Shown one piece after another: positions 24,502 through 36,139 of a DNA stretch of 64,000 nucleotides. Under the pieces are notes generated by a model. That model worked only from the letters and a program-made list of their open reading frames with translations, was not told where the DNA came from and made no database searches. The first letter of the stretch is position 1; each line of letters opens with the position of its first letter. The translations under genes were made by a program, and so were the position numbers. Where the stretch lies: positions 41,697,366 through 41,761,365 of the forward strand of contig CAIIXF020000001.1 of assembly GCA_903813345.2 (NCBI GenBank), in the 5' to 3' direction. Source of the stretch: Owenia fusiformis (Eukaryota; Annelida; Polychaeta; Sabellida; Oweniidae).

Positions 24502-24630
24502 TTTATGTCACCACCACAAGTGGTAACCTATTGTTATGGTCTCAGAGTACGGCAGTTGGACATCAGTGGTCGGCGTTCGGTGTCTGTAACAAATGATGGT
24601 GACATTTTGCATGTTAATGCCTTGTTAAGT
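24502..24630 (+). repeat. GTCACCACC-family dispersed repeat, copy 1
   Basis: Shares TTATGTCACCACC, AAGTGGT, CGGTGTCTGTAACAAAT, GGTGACATTTT and ATGTTAATGCCTTGTT, in that order, with copies at 25625, 33665 and 33951. No coding capacity. Confidence 0.65.
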
Positions 24631-24680
24631 ATTGCTCCGATGCATTCTGATTGAAGATGCTCCTAGAGTGCTATCTGTTC

Positions 24681-24734
24681 ATGTATATATGTATGTACGT
24701 CATGTACATGTATATATGTATGTATGTCATGTAC
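24681..24734. repeat. 27-bp duplication rich in TACATGTA
   Basis: Two tandem units (24681-24707, 24708-24734) differ by one base. They are self-complementary ATGTATATATGTATGT sequences. The short frames through it are repeat artefacts. Confidence 0.8.
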
Positions 24735-25388
24735 ATGTATTGTCTCATTTCTTTGTTTACATGTTATCTGTACTGTCAACCAGATTGTCTCTATGCATGT
24801 ATGCCTTTACGTAAATCTGTTTGTCTATACCTGATAAACTTAATAAAACTGGGCCTTGGGTTTAAATTATCAATAAAGACTGCCTTAATGTTACATGAAT
24901 TTCACTCAGACTCTGTTATTTGTTGGATAAATATAATTTATCTTCACTGAATTAAGACATACTTTGGATGACTAAACCTCGTGATTTATTTATGATTTGA
25001 TATCGGCCATCGCCAGATATATTTATGAGGATTCCTATGTCCTGTTTTTCATAACAATAACCCATAAATAGAGTATTATAATGAAGTAAAATTGTGAGTT
25101 TAATGATTCTGCTTGTATTGTCTTAGGACATAAATAATGTGTTTGTTGATATACTGAAAAAAGGAACACATAATCGTGACGTCTGAGGATGATAAGGAAC
25201 TCGAACAAGGTAGCCATTGTATCAAAAGTACATATACAACTGAGTGCAGTGTTTATCAAGCATACTGATACAAATATGAGGATGTGAGATTATTTGATTT
25301 ATTCTGAACTTCAAAGTGGAACATTTTAGTCGATATATCAAATAATATAAAGACAGGTTTATTATTAATATTAAAAGCATATAACAAT

Positions 25389-25597
25389 ATGGCCGCATCA
25401 CTGCCAGGTTTAGCCGATTTTGTTTCCATAGATGCCAGAAGCAGGTCATGTAGTTTGAGTCCGTCATTCAAAAGAAGAAAACCAATAAACCGCAGTAGAA
25501 TTCTGGATAAGATGCACTTAAGAGGGTCAACAGGGTCTACATCATTTTCTGGGTCAATGTCACCACCTAAAGGCTCATGGTTCCCACCAAAGTTTGG
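25389..25597 (+). CDS. RAP1GAP: Alternative first coding exon of the Rap1GAP gene (Ser/Arg-rich, 69 codons)
   Basis: ATG starts MAASLPGLADFVSIDARSRS, followed by C-S-L-S-P-S-F-K-R-R-K-P-I-N-R-S-R, then a low-complexity G-S-T-G-S-T-S-F-S-G-S-M-S-P-P segment and K-G-S-W-F-P-P-K-F. The exon ends at GG|GTAAGT, an excellent donor, in phase 2, so joined to the hub exon the split codon is GGG (Gly). Visible candidate phosphosites are R-S-R-S-C-S-L-S-P (basophilic and proline-directed) and S-M-S-P-P. Vertebrate RAP1GAP2 carries regulated N-terminal serines that bind 14-3-3, so a kinase-responsive N-terminus is consistent with the family. No acceptor is apparent at its 5' side, supporting a first exon. 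Copy 2 of a dispersed repeat begins 27 bases after the donor. Confidence 0.72.
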
Positions 25598-28500
25598 GTA
25601 AGTCGTGTCATCTGTTGTGGTTTATTATGTCACCACCTGAAGTGGTGACATATTGTAATGTACTTTTTTGTATGCAGTGTTTGGCGGTTGGTGTTCTTTG
25701 ATCGGCGTCTGTAACGAATTGCAGGTGGTGACATTTTACATGTTAATGCCTTGTTGGCCTTGTTGAGATTTATTGTTTGTATCTACAAATGTTGCTACTT
25801 GTGACTTTTGATCATATCAATCAAAATTATTTTTTAAAAGAAACATTGTTGATGAAAGACTGAAAAATGAATGGAATAAAATATGTGAGTTCCATGTGTC
25901 TGCAAGCTGTGAAATGCTGAATGTATCTTATGCATTTGATGATTTTACTGATGGTCTATAGATGGTATATGTATATCAGTTGAGGCTTTTTTCAAAGTAT
26001 GTTTCATGAAAACTTCATGATTCAAATATAGATGGCAGCCAGATCTAATATCATAGATACTTGGCTTTAGATTAGACAGATCATGAAATGAAAACTGATT
26101 GTTTTATCATTACTAAAGAGAATCTATGGACTGGCATATGTAATTTATTTCTCGTTATTGTGCCAGATTGTCATCACTCTAATGGCGATTTGATGGAATA
26201 CATTGTGGCAATTAAAGTCTATATAGTTTCAAGAGAAACATTCACTTTAATTACAGACCTTAAGCGATCATTGAAATTGTATTATAATGGGGAGGGTATA
26301 TCGGTTAGTCCCTCAGTTCTTGAATTTCTTTTATCTTATTTTTAGCACTGCTTATTCCTGTCATTTAATTACTCAACATTGCATTTTATACTTTAAAAAC
26401 ATGAGTTATGTGTAAATGAAAGTATATACCTTATCTCAATAGCCCCCCCCCCTCTGGAATCGACCTCCATAATCAACCTGTTATAGCCTCGTCAGAAGTG
26501 TTTCTTCTTACTAACACTCCTCAAATAAAAATGTTTAATGATGAGTCTTTACTGAAAATATCAATATTTAATAGATGGCGCTTCTGTTAATGGTCAAGTT
26601 TGTAATTGAGTTAATGAAGATATAGTGTTCTTTACAATATAAACGTAATCTCAGACCCAACTTAAAAGTAATTCGCAGCGTGTGAATAAAAATAAAGCAA
26701 TATTTATAGCTCTCGCTCTGCGGTTTCTGAAATAATGTTTTGCCATATATGCCAAATAAATTCCGTTTGCTTTCCAGTCTGGTTGCAATTTTGTAATAAC
26801 TCTTAGATATGGGGTCTGATTATGGTGTTTGACGTGGCGTAATCACCACACAAATTACAGATTTATGCCTCACATATATTTCTAACGTTATCACTAACGT
26901 TGCAGTGCCAGCGTTTCATAAATCTTAATGGATTTTCGCTCCCATGCATACACAATGATTAGCCATGATGGATCTGGTTTTCAAGATAGACTTAAAACTT
27001 ACTGTTACTTGAAATGTCTAAAATATCCTTCCATTTACTGACTAGTCTCTCCAAGAGCTGGTAGAGCCTTTGGGTATCACAATATAAAATAAAATATCAA
27101 ATTTTACACTTCCATGAAGAATTTAGCAAATATATCATCATTCGCTTGTTATTAGTAGTATTGGGGAGTGGGGAGGGTGTCACAAAGGCCATTGAAGGAT
27201 TAAAACCTTTTATTGGGAGTAAGAATTTTGTTTTGTTCAAACTTGTGTAATCACTAATTACATTTAGTTGATTAGATTATCGACAGCTCCCCAAACCAGA
27301 TTTCATTCATTTTTATCACATTAATGTGTATTTGATTAATATAGCATTGAATAGTAATTCATCCCTCTAAACATGTTTATCTGCGTTTCCTGTGAGGCAG
27401 TGACGCAAGTAAGATTACCTCCAAATCTAACCAAGTAATCTACGTGAATTCCATAATTATGATTTCTACAGAATGCCTTTTTATAATGAGTTTGTGAAAC
27501 GATTTTGTGGTTAGTTCGTTATACCCTCTAACAAAGGCAATTTAGGATGATATTCTGTTTCAACAAAACAAATATTTTGTTTTTTCTCCCGAAAGTCAAA
27601 AATGTCTTCTTGTCTTCCTTCCTTAAATATTTTGACAAATACTATTTGTTTATTTATCGTTTTTTTATTTATTTGTAAAGTGACTGTCAGGTTTATGTAA
27701 ACAAGATATTTGCAATTGTAATGCAATCGAAATAACAACTAAAATGGTCATCTGTGGACATTTATTTGAGGTTAAGCAACTGGCATTGACGTCTTGTTTT
27801 CTTGGTATTATATTACATTATAGGGACATATATAATAGTTTTGTCCTCACTAATTGTCACGAAGAGATGCTTATTCTTGATAATTTATTTACACATTCAT
27901 TGTGTTTAGATACAATGCGCAAACTTCATATCTGTGATATAGTTGTTAGTATTTTGTATATTTCTGATGATAAGTGTTTGAATTGTTTTGCTTTCTTTAT
28001 ATGTTGCCCTTTGTGATTCTTTCTCAAATAATCATATTCTTTAATATGTAGTACTATATAGAAGAATATATTGTTACATGAACTTCAGAGTCACTCTTAC
28101 ATATTGCCTGAAGAATAGGGATTAGATATTGAACATATTCTTGTGGAGAAATCTCTTTAGCTCTACCTGTGGTATGATACAAAAGAAATGAATTCCATCC
28201 TACCTAAGGCCTGTTACAATTCAAGGTAGAAGAGGAAATTAATTTACTCAGTTCTTGTCATCTCCGGTCGGATTATAATCTAGAAAGACATGATTCTGCT
28301 TTGATGTGTTTTTTGATTTGTCTCTATCCCATCATAACTACTGCTTTGTGAAATACAATCCTGTTCATCTAGGTGCATATACATTTATTTTATTATTTCA
28401 AGAAGATGAATTTGAATTGATCTAGGTTGCCCAGTATCAGTGAAAATTTACAATGCATCTAGTCTTTAATTAAGGCTACGTGACCCACCCCAATCCACTC

Positions 28501-31500
28501 TTGGTTTGAGAAAAAGATGTAGGCAGACTGGTCAAATAGTAGCTAATAATGCTGAGTTTTATGTGCTTTTCCTTTGTATTGTGTATTTTACCAATTTTTA
28601 TAAACAGGGTAGTCAATAAATTTCGATAGAAAGAACATTTTTGATGTATTTCTTATTTTTTATTAGTGTAGATATTGTTGGTCTAAGTTCACTATACATG
28701 GAACATATTAAACAAACATAACAATAATACGAATAAAATAAATGAATTAAAGATTATATTTTACTTAAATGTACCAGATTTTGAGCCCTTTAATCAACTT
28801 TGTTATTTCATTACCTATTTGACATGCTCTTATGGGAAAAAAGTAGATCAAATAATGACAGGGAATCCTAGATGACGGTGATTCCAATACAGTTTTATTG
28901 CAAATATTTCAAATGATTTAAATAATATAGCTTTAGCCTAATTAATGAATAGTTATTTAAAAGTACAATCAATAACTTAATTACATTCAGGGTGATATTA
29001 CAGACCAGAAGATGAAAAATGAAATTGAACTTGATATATTGACATTGAGGTGTTTAGTATTTGTTGTTTAGATGAGATAATTAAATTATCATGAGGTCAT
29101 TAAACCATTTATACGTATTGGGAAACTGAAAATAAAAATGTGTTCAAGGCTAAATATATATTAATAACGTCATTAAATTTACTTATTCCATATTAAATAA
29201 TTAATAAACACTTAGGGGACAAAGATATACTGAATAATGTATAAAATAATTTGTAAGTAAAGAATTCACCAGTATCTTACAAAAATTCTGAAAAAGTAGT
29301 ATGGATCATTTCAACGATGACATCAATGGAGAAACAATCATTCGGTGTATGTACTTCGACAAAATATGGCGTAATAACAAATATATAATTATACAATAAA
29401 GTAAATTAGATAAAAATTCGGAGAGAGCACAAACGTGACTATATTAACTCTTTTGGGAAGTGTCAGCTAGGTAATTGTAAAGTGCCAGATTAAAAAAATC
29501 TAATAAGTTTCCCCGGAGTAGTAATTAATCTACCTGTCAGCTACATTTACAAGATATACTTGGAAACAATTGCGTGTACATCTAATTTACCACATTTCAT
29601 ATAAGACACATTGACGACCCTACAAGTCCACACACAAAGCGTAGCTTCAATTCAGCAAGTTCCAATGTAAATTGAAGAGATCTCTAAATATTTTGATTTT
29701 ATTAGGTCAAACAACAGTTTATGATTATTTATTGGTATTTGTAGTTATTAATGAATTAATGATTTTATTGCGTGATGAGATGGAATGCATATGGACTTAG
29801 TCAGTCTACTAGTGTATGTACATATTAGCTGTAATATTACAGGCAAACATGATGTAACTAATTCTACATCACAAATCATCATTAGGAAGGATAAAGAAAA
29901 GTCAATAGAAATGACTACTTATAAATAAACATGTTCATCTGAAAACATTCTGAACATATTCTACGGGAGCAGATAGAAGGCATCAACGTATCACAAAAAA
30001 ATACAAAAAAGAATGAACAATGGTGGTATTGAGTGTTTATGACGTCAACGAAAAACGAACATGTCAGCACAAATCTGGATTATGAATGGTGAAAAACAAT
30101 TCATAAACAACCGATAAAGGATATACATAACTGATGAATCAATGTCAAGTTTCAATTTAGGGGCTAGCCTTTATTGACACTTTGCGCTGATAAATCTGAG
30201 AGGTTCTTAAAATTTTCATTTGATTCGGTGACCATGCGTGGTTGATTTAGGTGGTTTTATGACATGATCTTCTATGGTTCATTGACTCTTCAATGTTACC
30301 AAGGAGCATGCACGATCAGGAACAGATGATAAAAATTCAATGAATATCAAATTTTTAGAATAGAACTTTTTAAGATGAAGTAAATGTTGTGATCTCATTT
30401 GCGATATAATGGGATTGGTTTTCTCAGAAATATTTATTAAAGAAATTGCAGCAATTAGCAAAATTAAGGAGTTGTCATAGAAATATCTCGTCCCATTATT
30501 AAATTTGCTTGGATACTATTTCAAATTGTACAAAATAGATTACAGACTATAGAGTAAGGCAAAACACATCCGCAATTTAACAGTTACATGGCTTTTATCC
30601 TTTAGTAAAGGTAATTTCATCCAATGAGTCAGTTGAGTCTATTCAATCTCAACCATTTTAGGACCATTAGGGTAATGCATCTTCGTTCTTAGATTTCATT
30701 GGAAATGATGTAAAAAGAGACGGTTTTAGACAGTGGGTCATTATTATAGAATATTTTCTAATACAGGCAGGGATGGATTTATCAAGACAAATTGCATTGG
30801 TGTTCAGCACTGTTCATCCTGGACGAGTTTATACAGCAATGGAATTGATGAGCTCTGTTTAGCACATCACTCTCACCATTGCTATGCTTCATATGCAGTT
30901 TATCTTCACATTTGATTTTAAATGTCCTGCTTTTTATTTAGTTTACAAAGGTTGAATTATGCAAGTACACGTTGTAACCAGTTGACCCTTATCATTGAGT
31001 TCATTTCCACTATCAAGGTCACCACTATCATTGTCTGTATCACTGCGTTCATTATCTGGCATTGCGTGCTAAAGGAGTGGGTCTGTATCAAACCAATGAT
31101 ATGAAATTGAATACATGGTGGGGAGAAATGTATCTTACATGAATAACATGTAGGCGAGGATTGTGATCAATCTTTATGTTGAGATCAATGTCAACGATTC
31201 TTAAATTAGTTTTATCATTATCCCCTGGGTTATCTGAAGTTCCTTGGGAAAGGACATTATGGGCATGTTGTAAAAATCTTGGCAAATTGCTTAATAAAGG
31301 TTGGAATAAAGGTTGCCTTATCATATCTACAGGTTTTAAAAGAGGTTGTTTATGATACCTGTACTACGAAGGGACATGAGCTAAAAGTGTCCAGTAAAGA
31401 TAAAGGCATCTGATATCCCAAGATAAAATTGTCTGATGTTTCCTGTGTCTAACTCACAGTTGGACAACGTGTTTCTTCCACATATTAAAGAATGCTTTGC

Positions 31501-31743
31501 TTCAATCAGACATTGAGAGGAAATTGAAAATAAAGATAACCTATAAGAAACAGGATCAGAGCAAATTGTTGTTATTAAACCTCGATCAGAGAGACCTTCA
31601 AAAACAACATCATAAAGCCTACTTCAAGTGTCATTACAAGAGGAGTATAAGTTACAAACAATAGTTAATAAAAACTTGATCTTGATTAGAACTTGATCAT
31701 AAATTGCTAAAGGTTATACAGGAGTATACCAATCTAATTCAAG
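25598..31743 (+). other. Intronic/upstream stretch between first exons
   Basis: Apart from the GTCACCACC repeat at its left end, I see only AT-rich sequence without a recognisable gene, long repeat or RNA. Short frames (for example 27744-28016) are not supported by family resemblance. The promoter of the 31744 exon should lie in the last few hundred bases, but no element is distinct enough to call. Confidence 0.5.
25625..25756 (+). repeat. GTCACCACC-family dispersed repeat, copy 2
   Basis: Starts ATGTCACCACCTGAAGTGGTGACAT, a short palindrome, and continues with GGCGTCTGTAACGAATTGCA, GGTGGTGACATTTT and ATGTTAATGCCTTGTT, as in copy 1. Confidence 0.65.
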
Positions 31744-32732
31744 ATGAATAAATCAACATCTTCAGACGATGAGACCAGAAAGATCAGCCTTCCAAGCAAG
31801 TTTGGGAGAGGGATAGATAAAGACGCAGCTTTCAAACATGATCCACCGAGGAGAAAGATCACTATGCCATTATTGGGAAACCTAGAAGAGATCCAACATA
31901 ATATTTCCTCTATACAGGAGATCACAGATTCGTCCCAAACCTCTCTAGATGATAACTCAGTTACAGAGGAGGAAATGAGGGAAAGGGAAACACTAAATGC
32001 ATCAATTAACTCTGCATTATCGTCTCATACAAAAATCAGAGAAAGTAAAAGTGACGGTGAAAATATCTCAACAACTACTCGGAAATCTTCTGGCCCATTA
32101 GCACTATTGAATGCTTTGAATCTACCTAAAAGAAAAATAAGCGGGCCTGAAAGGAAAGTGAGTGGCCCTGAAAGAAAGATAAGTGGCCCTGAAAGGAGGA
32201 TAAGTGGCCCTGAAAGGAAGATAAGTGCTCCCGAAAGACTATCAAGAGGATTCTTTGAGAAAACAATTTTCCGGAATAACTCTGGTGGAAAGAAAGGAAA
32301 AATCAGACCTTCTACGGTTTCACTTCCAGATACACCATTATTCAATAGGGCACCTTGCGTTGTGTGTACCCTAATAAGACAAGTCAAATTTGACAGTTTT
32401 GAGAACCCTGTTATCAGCCAACATGGGTTTGTAACAGATGTACATGTATCCACCATGCTAACCAAGGCAAGAAGTTTATCTAAACTCAATATCGAAGGTT
32501 GCAGCAACATGGACAATCAACCCAAATTAGCACCCGTGACCAGTGATCATAAAAAACAAGGAAGGAAAATGCCAGTTACACCCCAGTTGTTGAGACGCTT
32601 TCGCAAAAAATCCAAAGATGAGAAAAAGATGGAGGAAATTGAAGCTGCGAAGGATCGTGTTAGGAAGATCGGGCTTCCAATGGCACCCTGGGAAGTACTA
32701 CCAAATGAAGATGCACTGGATAATAATGTTAG
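31744..32732 (+). CDS. RAP1GAP: Large alternative first coding exon of the Rap1GAP gene with a tandem R-K-I-S-G-P-E repeat
   Basis: 329 codons plus two bases, from AAGATGA to GTTAG|GTAAGG, leaving in phase 2. The start M-N-K-S-T-S-S-D-D-E is the first ATG of the frame. Features in order: R-K-I-S-L-P at residues 12-17; R-R-K-I-T-M-P at 36-42; an acidic segment at about 69-82; R-K-S-S-G-P at 113-118; five consecutive seven-residue repeats (R-K/R-I/V-S-G/A-P-E) at about 130-164; a lysine-rich stretch near 183-187; R-K-M-P-V-T-P at 274-280; a charged, probably helical segment at 284-306; and V-R-K-I-G-L-P at 306-312. R-x-x-S-x-P matches basophilic kinase sites and relaxed 14-3-3 mode-1 sites (established); that they are used here is inference. 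Otherwise it looks disordered. It shares several motifs with the exon at 35574. The 163-residue minus-strand frame over it is a shadow. Confidence 0.78.
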
Positions 32733-32907
32733 GTAAGGTGAATTACATGAATTTTTATGTTCAATAGTTCATTTCATTTGGATATAATCATAGGAAAACC
32801 CAAATACGATGGGTATGCCTCCAATTTCAATATTTTGCAGGTCAACCATTACCAATGAGTTGTTATGTAAAAGTTATATACTTCAAAGTACATCGTGGTA
32901 ATAACCC

Positions 32908-33331
32908 AGATGCGAGTAGGTAGTTACCATATTCACCACCAGGTGGCTCGTTCGGGTCAGATAGCATGGTGGGTATAGTAGAAAGTTCCCTTTAACTTAA
33001 ATTACATCTATTTGCATGGTTCAATTTTCTTATAACCCTTATGTATCTAATAGTTATGCAAATTAAAATATGTCCAGTAAAAGAAAATGTTATCTGTCCA
33101 ATACAAGAGAAGATAATTCACTTTTTGTGATTTTGTAACATGGGGTCTATGGGGAATCAACCCGAACAAGAAGTCACATTTTCAAAAAAAATTAAATTTT
33201 CAAAGTTGATAGACAATTTTCGAAACCATACCTCTAGATGTACTTTTACATGCAGATTTCAAATATGACATCACTTTGACTGAATTTTGAATATTTAATA
33301 ACGTAAATCAAGATTATTTCTACTCGCATCT
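32908..33331. mobile_element. Possible miniature element with AGATGCGAGTAG termini
   Basis: AGATGCGAGTAG at 32908 and its exact reverse complement CTACTCGCATCT at 33320 bound 424 bp without coding capacity. Target duplications are not clear and no second copy is visible, so the call is tentative. Confidence 0.45.
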
Positions 33332-33664
33332 AGTCTATTGTATCCAAAGAGATGATTGTCTTTGATCCATGCAAATCCTCCTTGAATCTTTTACTGAAGA
33401 GTGCTTCTCTGATTTTCTTTGGTGAAGTACGTTTAAGAGAAGTGTTGGAACACCATGTTGTCCCAGGGATCTTATATGAGGGCTGATCATTTGCGATGAA
33501 AAAGCACGAGGGACACGTGAGAAAGACATAATTCACACTTAGACTTATGAACTACTTACTAACTTACATCTTATTTAGACTATAAATTTATGTAAGAGCA
33601 AGTAAAGAAATCCATTTATATTTTTAACATTGATATACTGTATTGCAAAAAAAGACTCCGTGTA

Positions 33665-33857
33665 TTTATGTCCCCATCGAGAAGTGGTGACATTGCTCAT
33701 GCCAAAGCTTTTTTGAAACCAGCATTGACAGTCAATTGTCAGCATTCAGCGGGGGGGGGGGGGGCCTTCAGCTTCTGTAACAAATTGTTTGACCTTTGCG
33801 ACCTTTGTGATTTGCAAAACTTGTTGTGGTTACATTTTGTCATTTAAATGCCTAGTT
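33665..33857 (+). repeat. GTCACCACC-family dispersed repeat, copy 3, with G14 tract
   Basis: Begins TTATGTCCCCATCGAGAAGTGG and ends TACATTTTGTCATTTAAATG, following the family order. It is interrupted by a run of 14 G at 33751-33764. Confidence 0.5.
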
Positions 33858-33950
33858 ACTTCATTAAGTTTACTTTCATTTTCCATGCAAACTACTGATT
33901 ACTTACTGTAGTTTAATTGACTGATATTAGAGGTTTGATTATATAGTGTT

Positions 33951-34078
33951 TTTATGTTACCACCATAAGTGTTGTTATAGTCTCCACCTTTTTGTGGAGA
34001 GTGTTCAGTATTCAGTGACTGGTGTTCGGTGTCTGTAACAAATGGCAGGTGGTGACAGTTTGCATGTTAATGCTTCGT
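33951..34078 (+). repeat. GTCACCACC-family dispersed repeat, copy 4
   Basis: TTTATGTTACCACCATAAGTG at the left, then GGTGTTCGGTGTCTGTAACA, GGTGGTGACAGTTT and GCATGTTAATGC, collinear with copies 1 and 2. Confidence 0.6.
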
Positions 34079-35573
34079 TTCTTATTGATATTCATTTGTT
34101 TCATTCTTGGCAAACTAACCTCGAATGTCAACTATTCAAAATGCCATAAATATCACTAAAATGTTACAATATTGAAGACCCCTTGGTTGTTATTTCATCT
34201 CCTAAATTTACTTTGATCTCTCCTGCATCACTACCCTGAGTTCAAGAGGATGATAACAACACCTACGAAGCTCTCTTGAAGAGGAGCATAATGAAACTAT
34301 TGTAAAGGGTACTGTATCACTTATCTATGGTGATAAACAAGTCAGTTACATGATATGCTATTATGTGAAATACGCCACAGTTTAATTAAACCTATAATGA
34401 ACCTGCAAATTGCTTCACCCACAGCATAATGCATCATTAGAAAACATTGATGTTGTTGCGAAATAAAAATGTGATTTTTAATTAAAGCATTCTCAAGGAT
34501 TCATTAATGTCCTTAATTTAGCATTTCTTTATTGTATAGACACTAGATTATTGTCATCTCATAATACAATCAATGCTTTTCCTATTTGTATGCCCACGTC
34601 TGTCCATTTCTTGAATACCTCACATTTCATATGTCTGTATCTTATGAAATAGACTTTCTGAGATACTTTCTGCTAATGATACCTGAAGTAAATGAGGCTC
34701 ATAGCTGCAGTGATCAGACATCTGATGTTTTAATAGGCTTAAGGAATGGTTAATTATTAGTATGAAGTCTCGCTAGATGCTCAATACCTAGAAATGAAAT
34801 TGGATCAATTAATAAGTTTCCGACAGCCAATAGCTGGCCTGAAGTGCTTGAAGTCCAGTACCTTGATAACAAACTTGCATGGTTTGTAATATACAGAGTG
34901 AGCGCAACTTCTGGACCACTCGATCTTGAGACTTGGATCTCTACATCTAGTCTTGAGACTCAAACATTCGGTAATCCTTCTCCGAATAAGCTGCTTGAAC
35001 TATAGATAGGAGGAAACAGAAGGATACAGTACTGGTATCTGTCACTGAAGATTTGAACTGACACAACACACTTAAAGTATGGTTATTGTAGAACGAAATC
35101 TCTGACAACATTGTACTATGTGAAGTATTTGTAATTGGATTGATTGAGAGGTTACCTAAACTACAAGACTCTTGGTTGTTTAGTATCATATATTGCTGTA
35201 TCAAGAGAGGCTGTTGACGCGTTAAGATGTGAGTTGACATATTCAGGAGTACAAAGTGGGATCTTGTTACATATGGTAACCTTCAAATCAAACATTGCTA
35301 CCTGACACCTCACAGTGGTATTGACTATACACTAGTACCTAATTTCAAAACACAATCAATAAAAAACAATTGAAATTTGTAACAAATACTTACTCAGTTG
35401 TCAAAACTTGACTGAACAAACGTGATAGGATAAAGATAACGTGAATGCACTTCAACGGGACCTTATGGTTTTAGTTCAATCTCAGCACTTTAGTAGATGC
35501 GAATGTGTGGTGTAAGATACATGTTGAAGGCTCTAAATAACAGTTTTAAAACACAATAAAGAAGTCAATCAAT

Positions 35574-36139
35574 ATGGGGGATCACAAAAGGGTAAGGAAG
35601 ATAAGCTTACCTCATTTAATGCACTTTAGAAGCTCCAAAGATCACCTGAATAAAGACTTAGTAGAACACGATGCCGAGAATGACAACATGTCGAGACCAC
35701 AAACATTCTCAGATCGGGTTAGGAAAATAAGTCTAATCTCGTTACGTAAAAGTGGAGTGCGTGACATCCCAAGGTCAATTGATGAGGACATTTTTGTAGC
35801 TCCGGCCAATAGATCATCAACGGAACAACGGTCAAGAAAATGCAACTCACTGGAAGTGAATGACAATGATCAAATAGGATTGATACGTGCTATGAAGCGA
35901 CACTCTATGACATCACATAGCTTAATGATGTCACAATCGGGCCTAAGATCACTGACCCCGAGCCCAAACAAACCAAGGAGGCAACTCCCCAAAACTCCAG
36001 AAAAATCTGAGGATGAAGAGAAATTGACTCCAGATCTTAATACAAAAAGGAGGTCACAAACTTATGATTCACCAACGAAAAGATTTATGGGATCCAACAA
36101 AAAGATTTTCCGGAAAATTAGTTCACCTTTACCATTCAG
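35574..36139 (+). CDS. RAP1GAP: Alternative first coding exon of the Rap1GAP gene with V-R-K-I-S-L motifs
   Basis: 188 codons plus two bases from ATGGGGG to TTCAG|GTAACC, leaving in phase 2. The protein begins MGDHKRVRKISLPHLMHF. Motifs in order: R-K-I-S-L-P at residues 9-13; R-V-R-K-I-S-L-I-S-L at 48-57; R-S-L-T-P-S-P near 125-131; R-R-Q-L-P-K-T-P at 135-142, followed by an acidic K-S-E-D-E-E-K; T-K-R-R-S-Q-T-Y; and F-R-K-I-S-S-P at 179-185. It is largely charged and probably disordered. The order R-K-I-S-L-P, then [KQ]-[LM]-P-x-T-P, then R-K-I-x-x-P parallels the exon at 31744, so the two may be duplicates (inference). The donor is weaker at position +5 than the other first exons. The minus-strand frame over it is a shadow. 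Confidence 0.75.

Larger units (their letters stand above)
16623..25388 (+). other. Intronic stretch with palindromic and pogo-like repeats
   Basis: No gene is recognised. It holds a foldback element (17834-17935), an AAAGGATKA-rich degenerate repeat (18340-18500), a 25-bp palindromic duplication with inverted arms (19853-20164), a decayed pogo-like element (22814-23067), a GTCACCACC-family repeat (24502-24630) and a 27-bp duplication (24681-24734). Confidence 0.6.
32733..35573 (+). other. Intronic/upstream stretch between two first exons
   Basis: Contains an inverted-repeat-bounded element (32908-33331), two GTCACCACC-family repeats and a 14-base G run. The final few hundred bases before 35574 are probably 5' untranslated and promoter sequence of that exon, but no motif is distinctive. 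No other gene is seen. Confidence 0.5.

Noticed and set aside
27744-28016. 90-residue plus-strand frame
   Set aside because: AT-rich composition, no splice donor at its end and no recognisable motif; chance open frame in an intron.
32025-32516. 163-residue minus-strand open frame
   Set aside because: It is the complement of the large plus-strand first exon; its repeated L-S-G-P-L-I-F pattern is the antisense of the heptad repeat.
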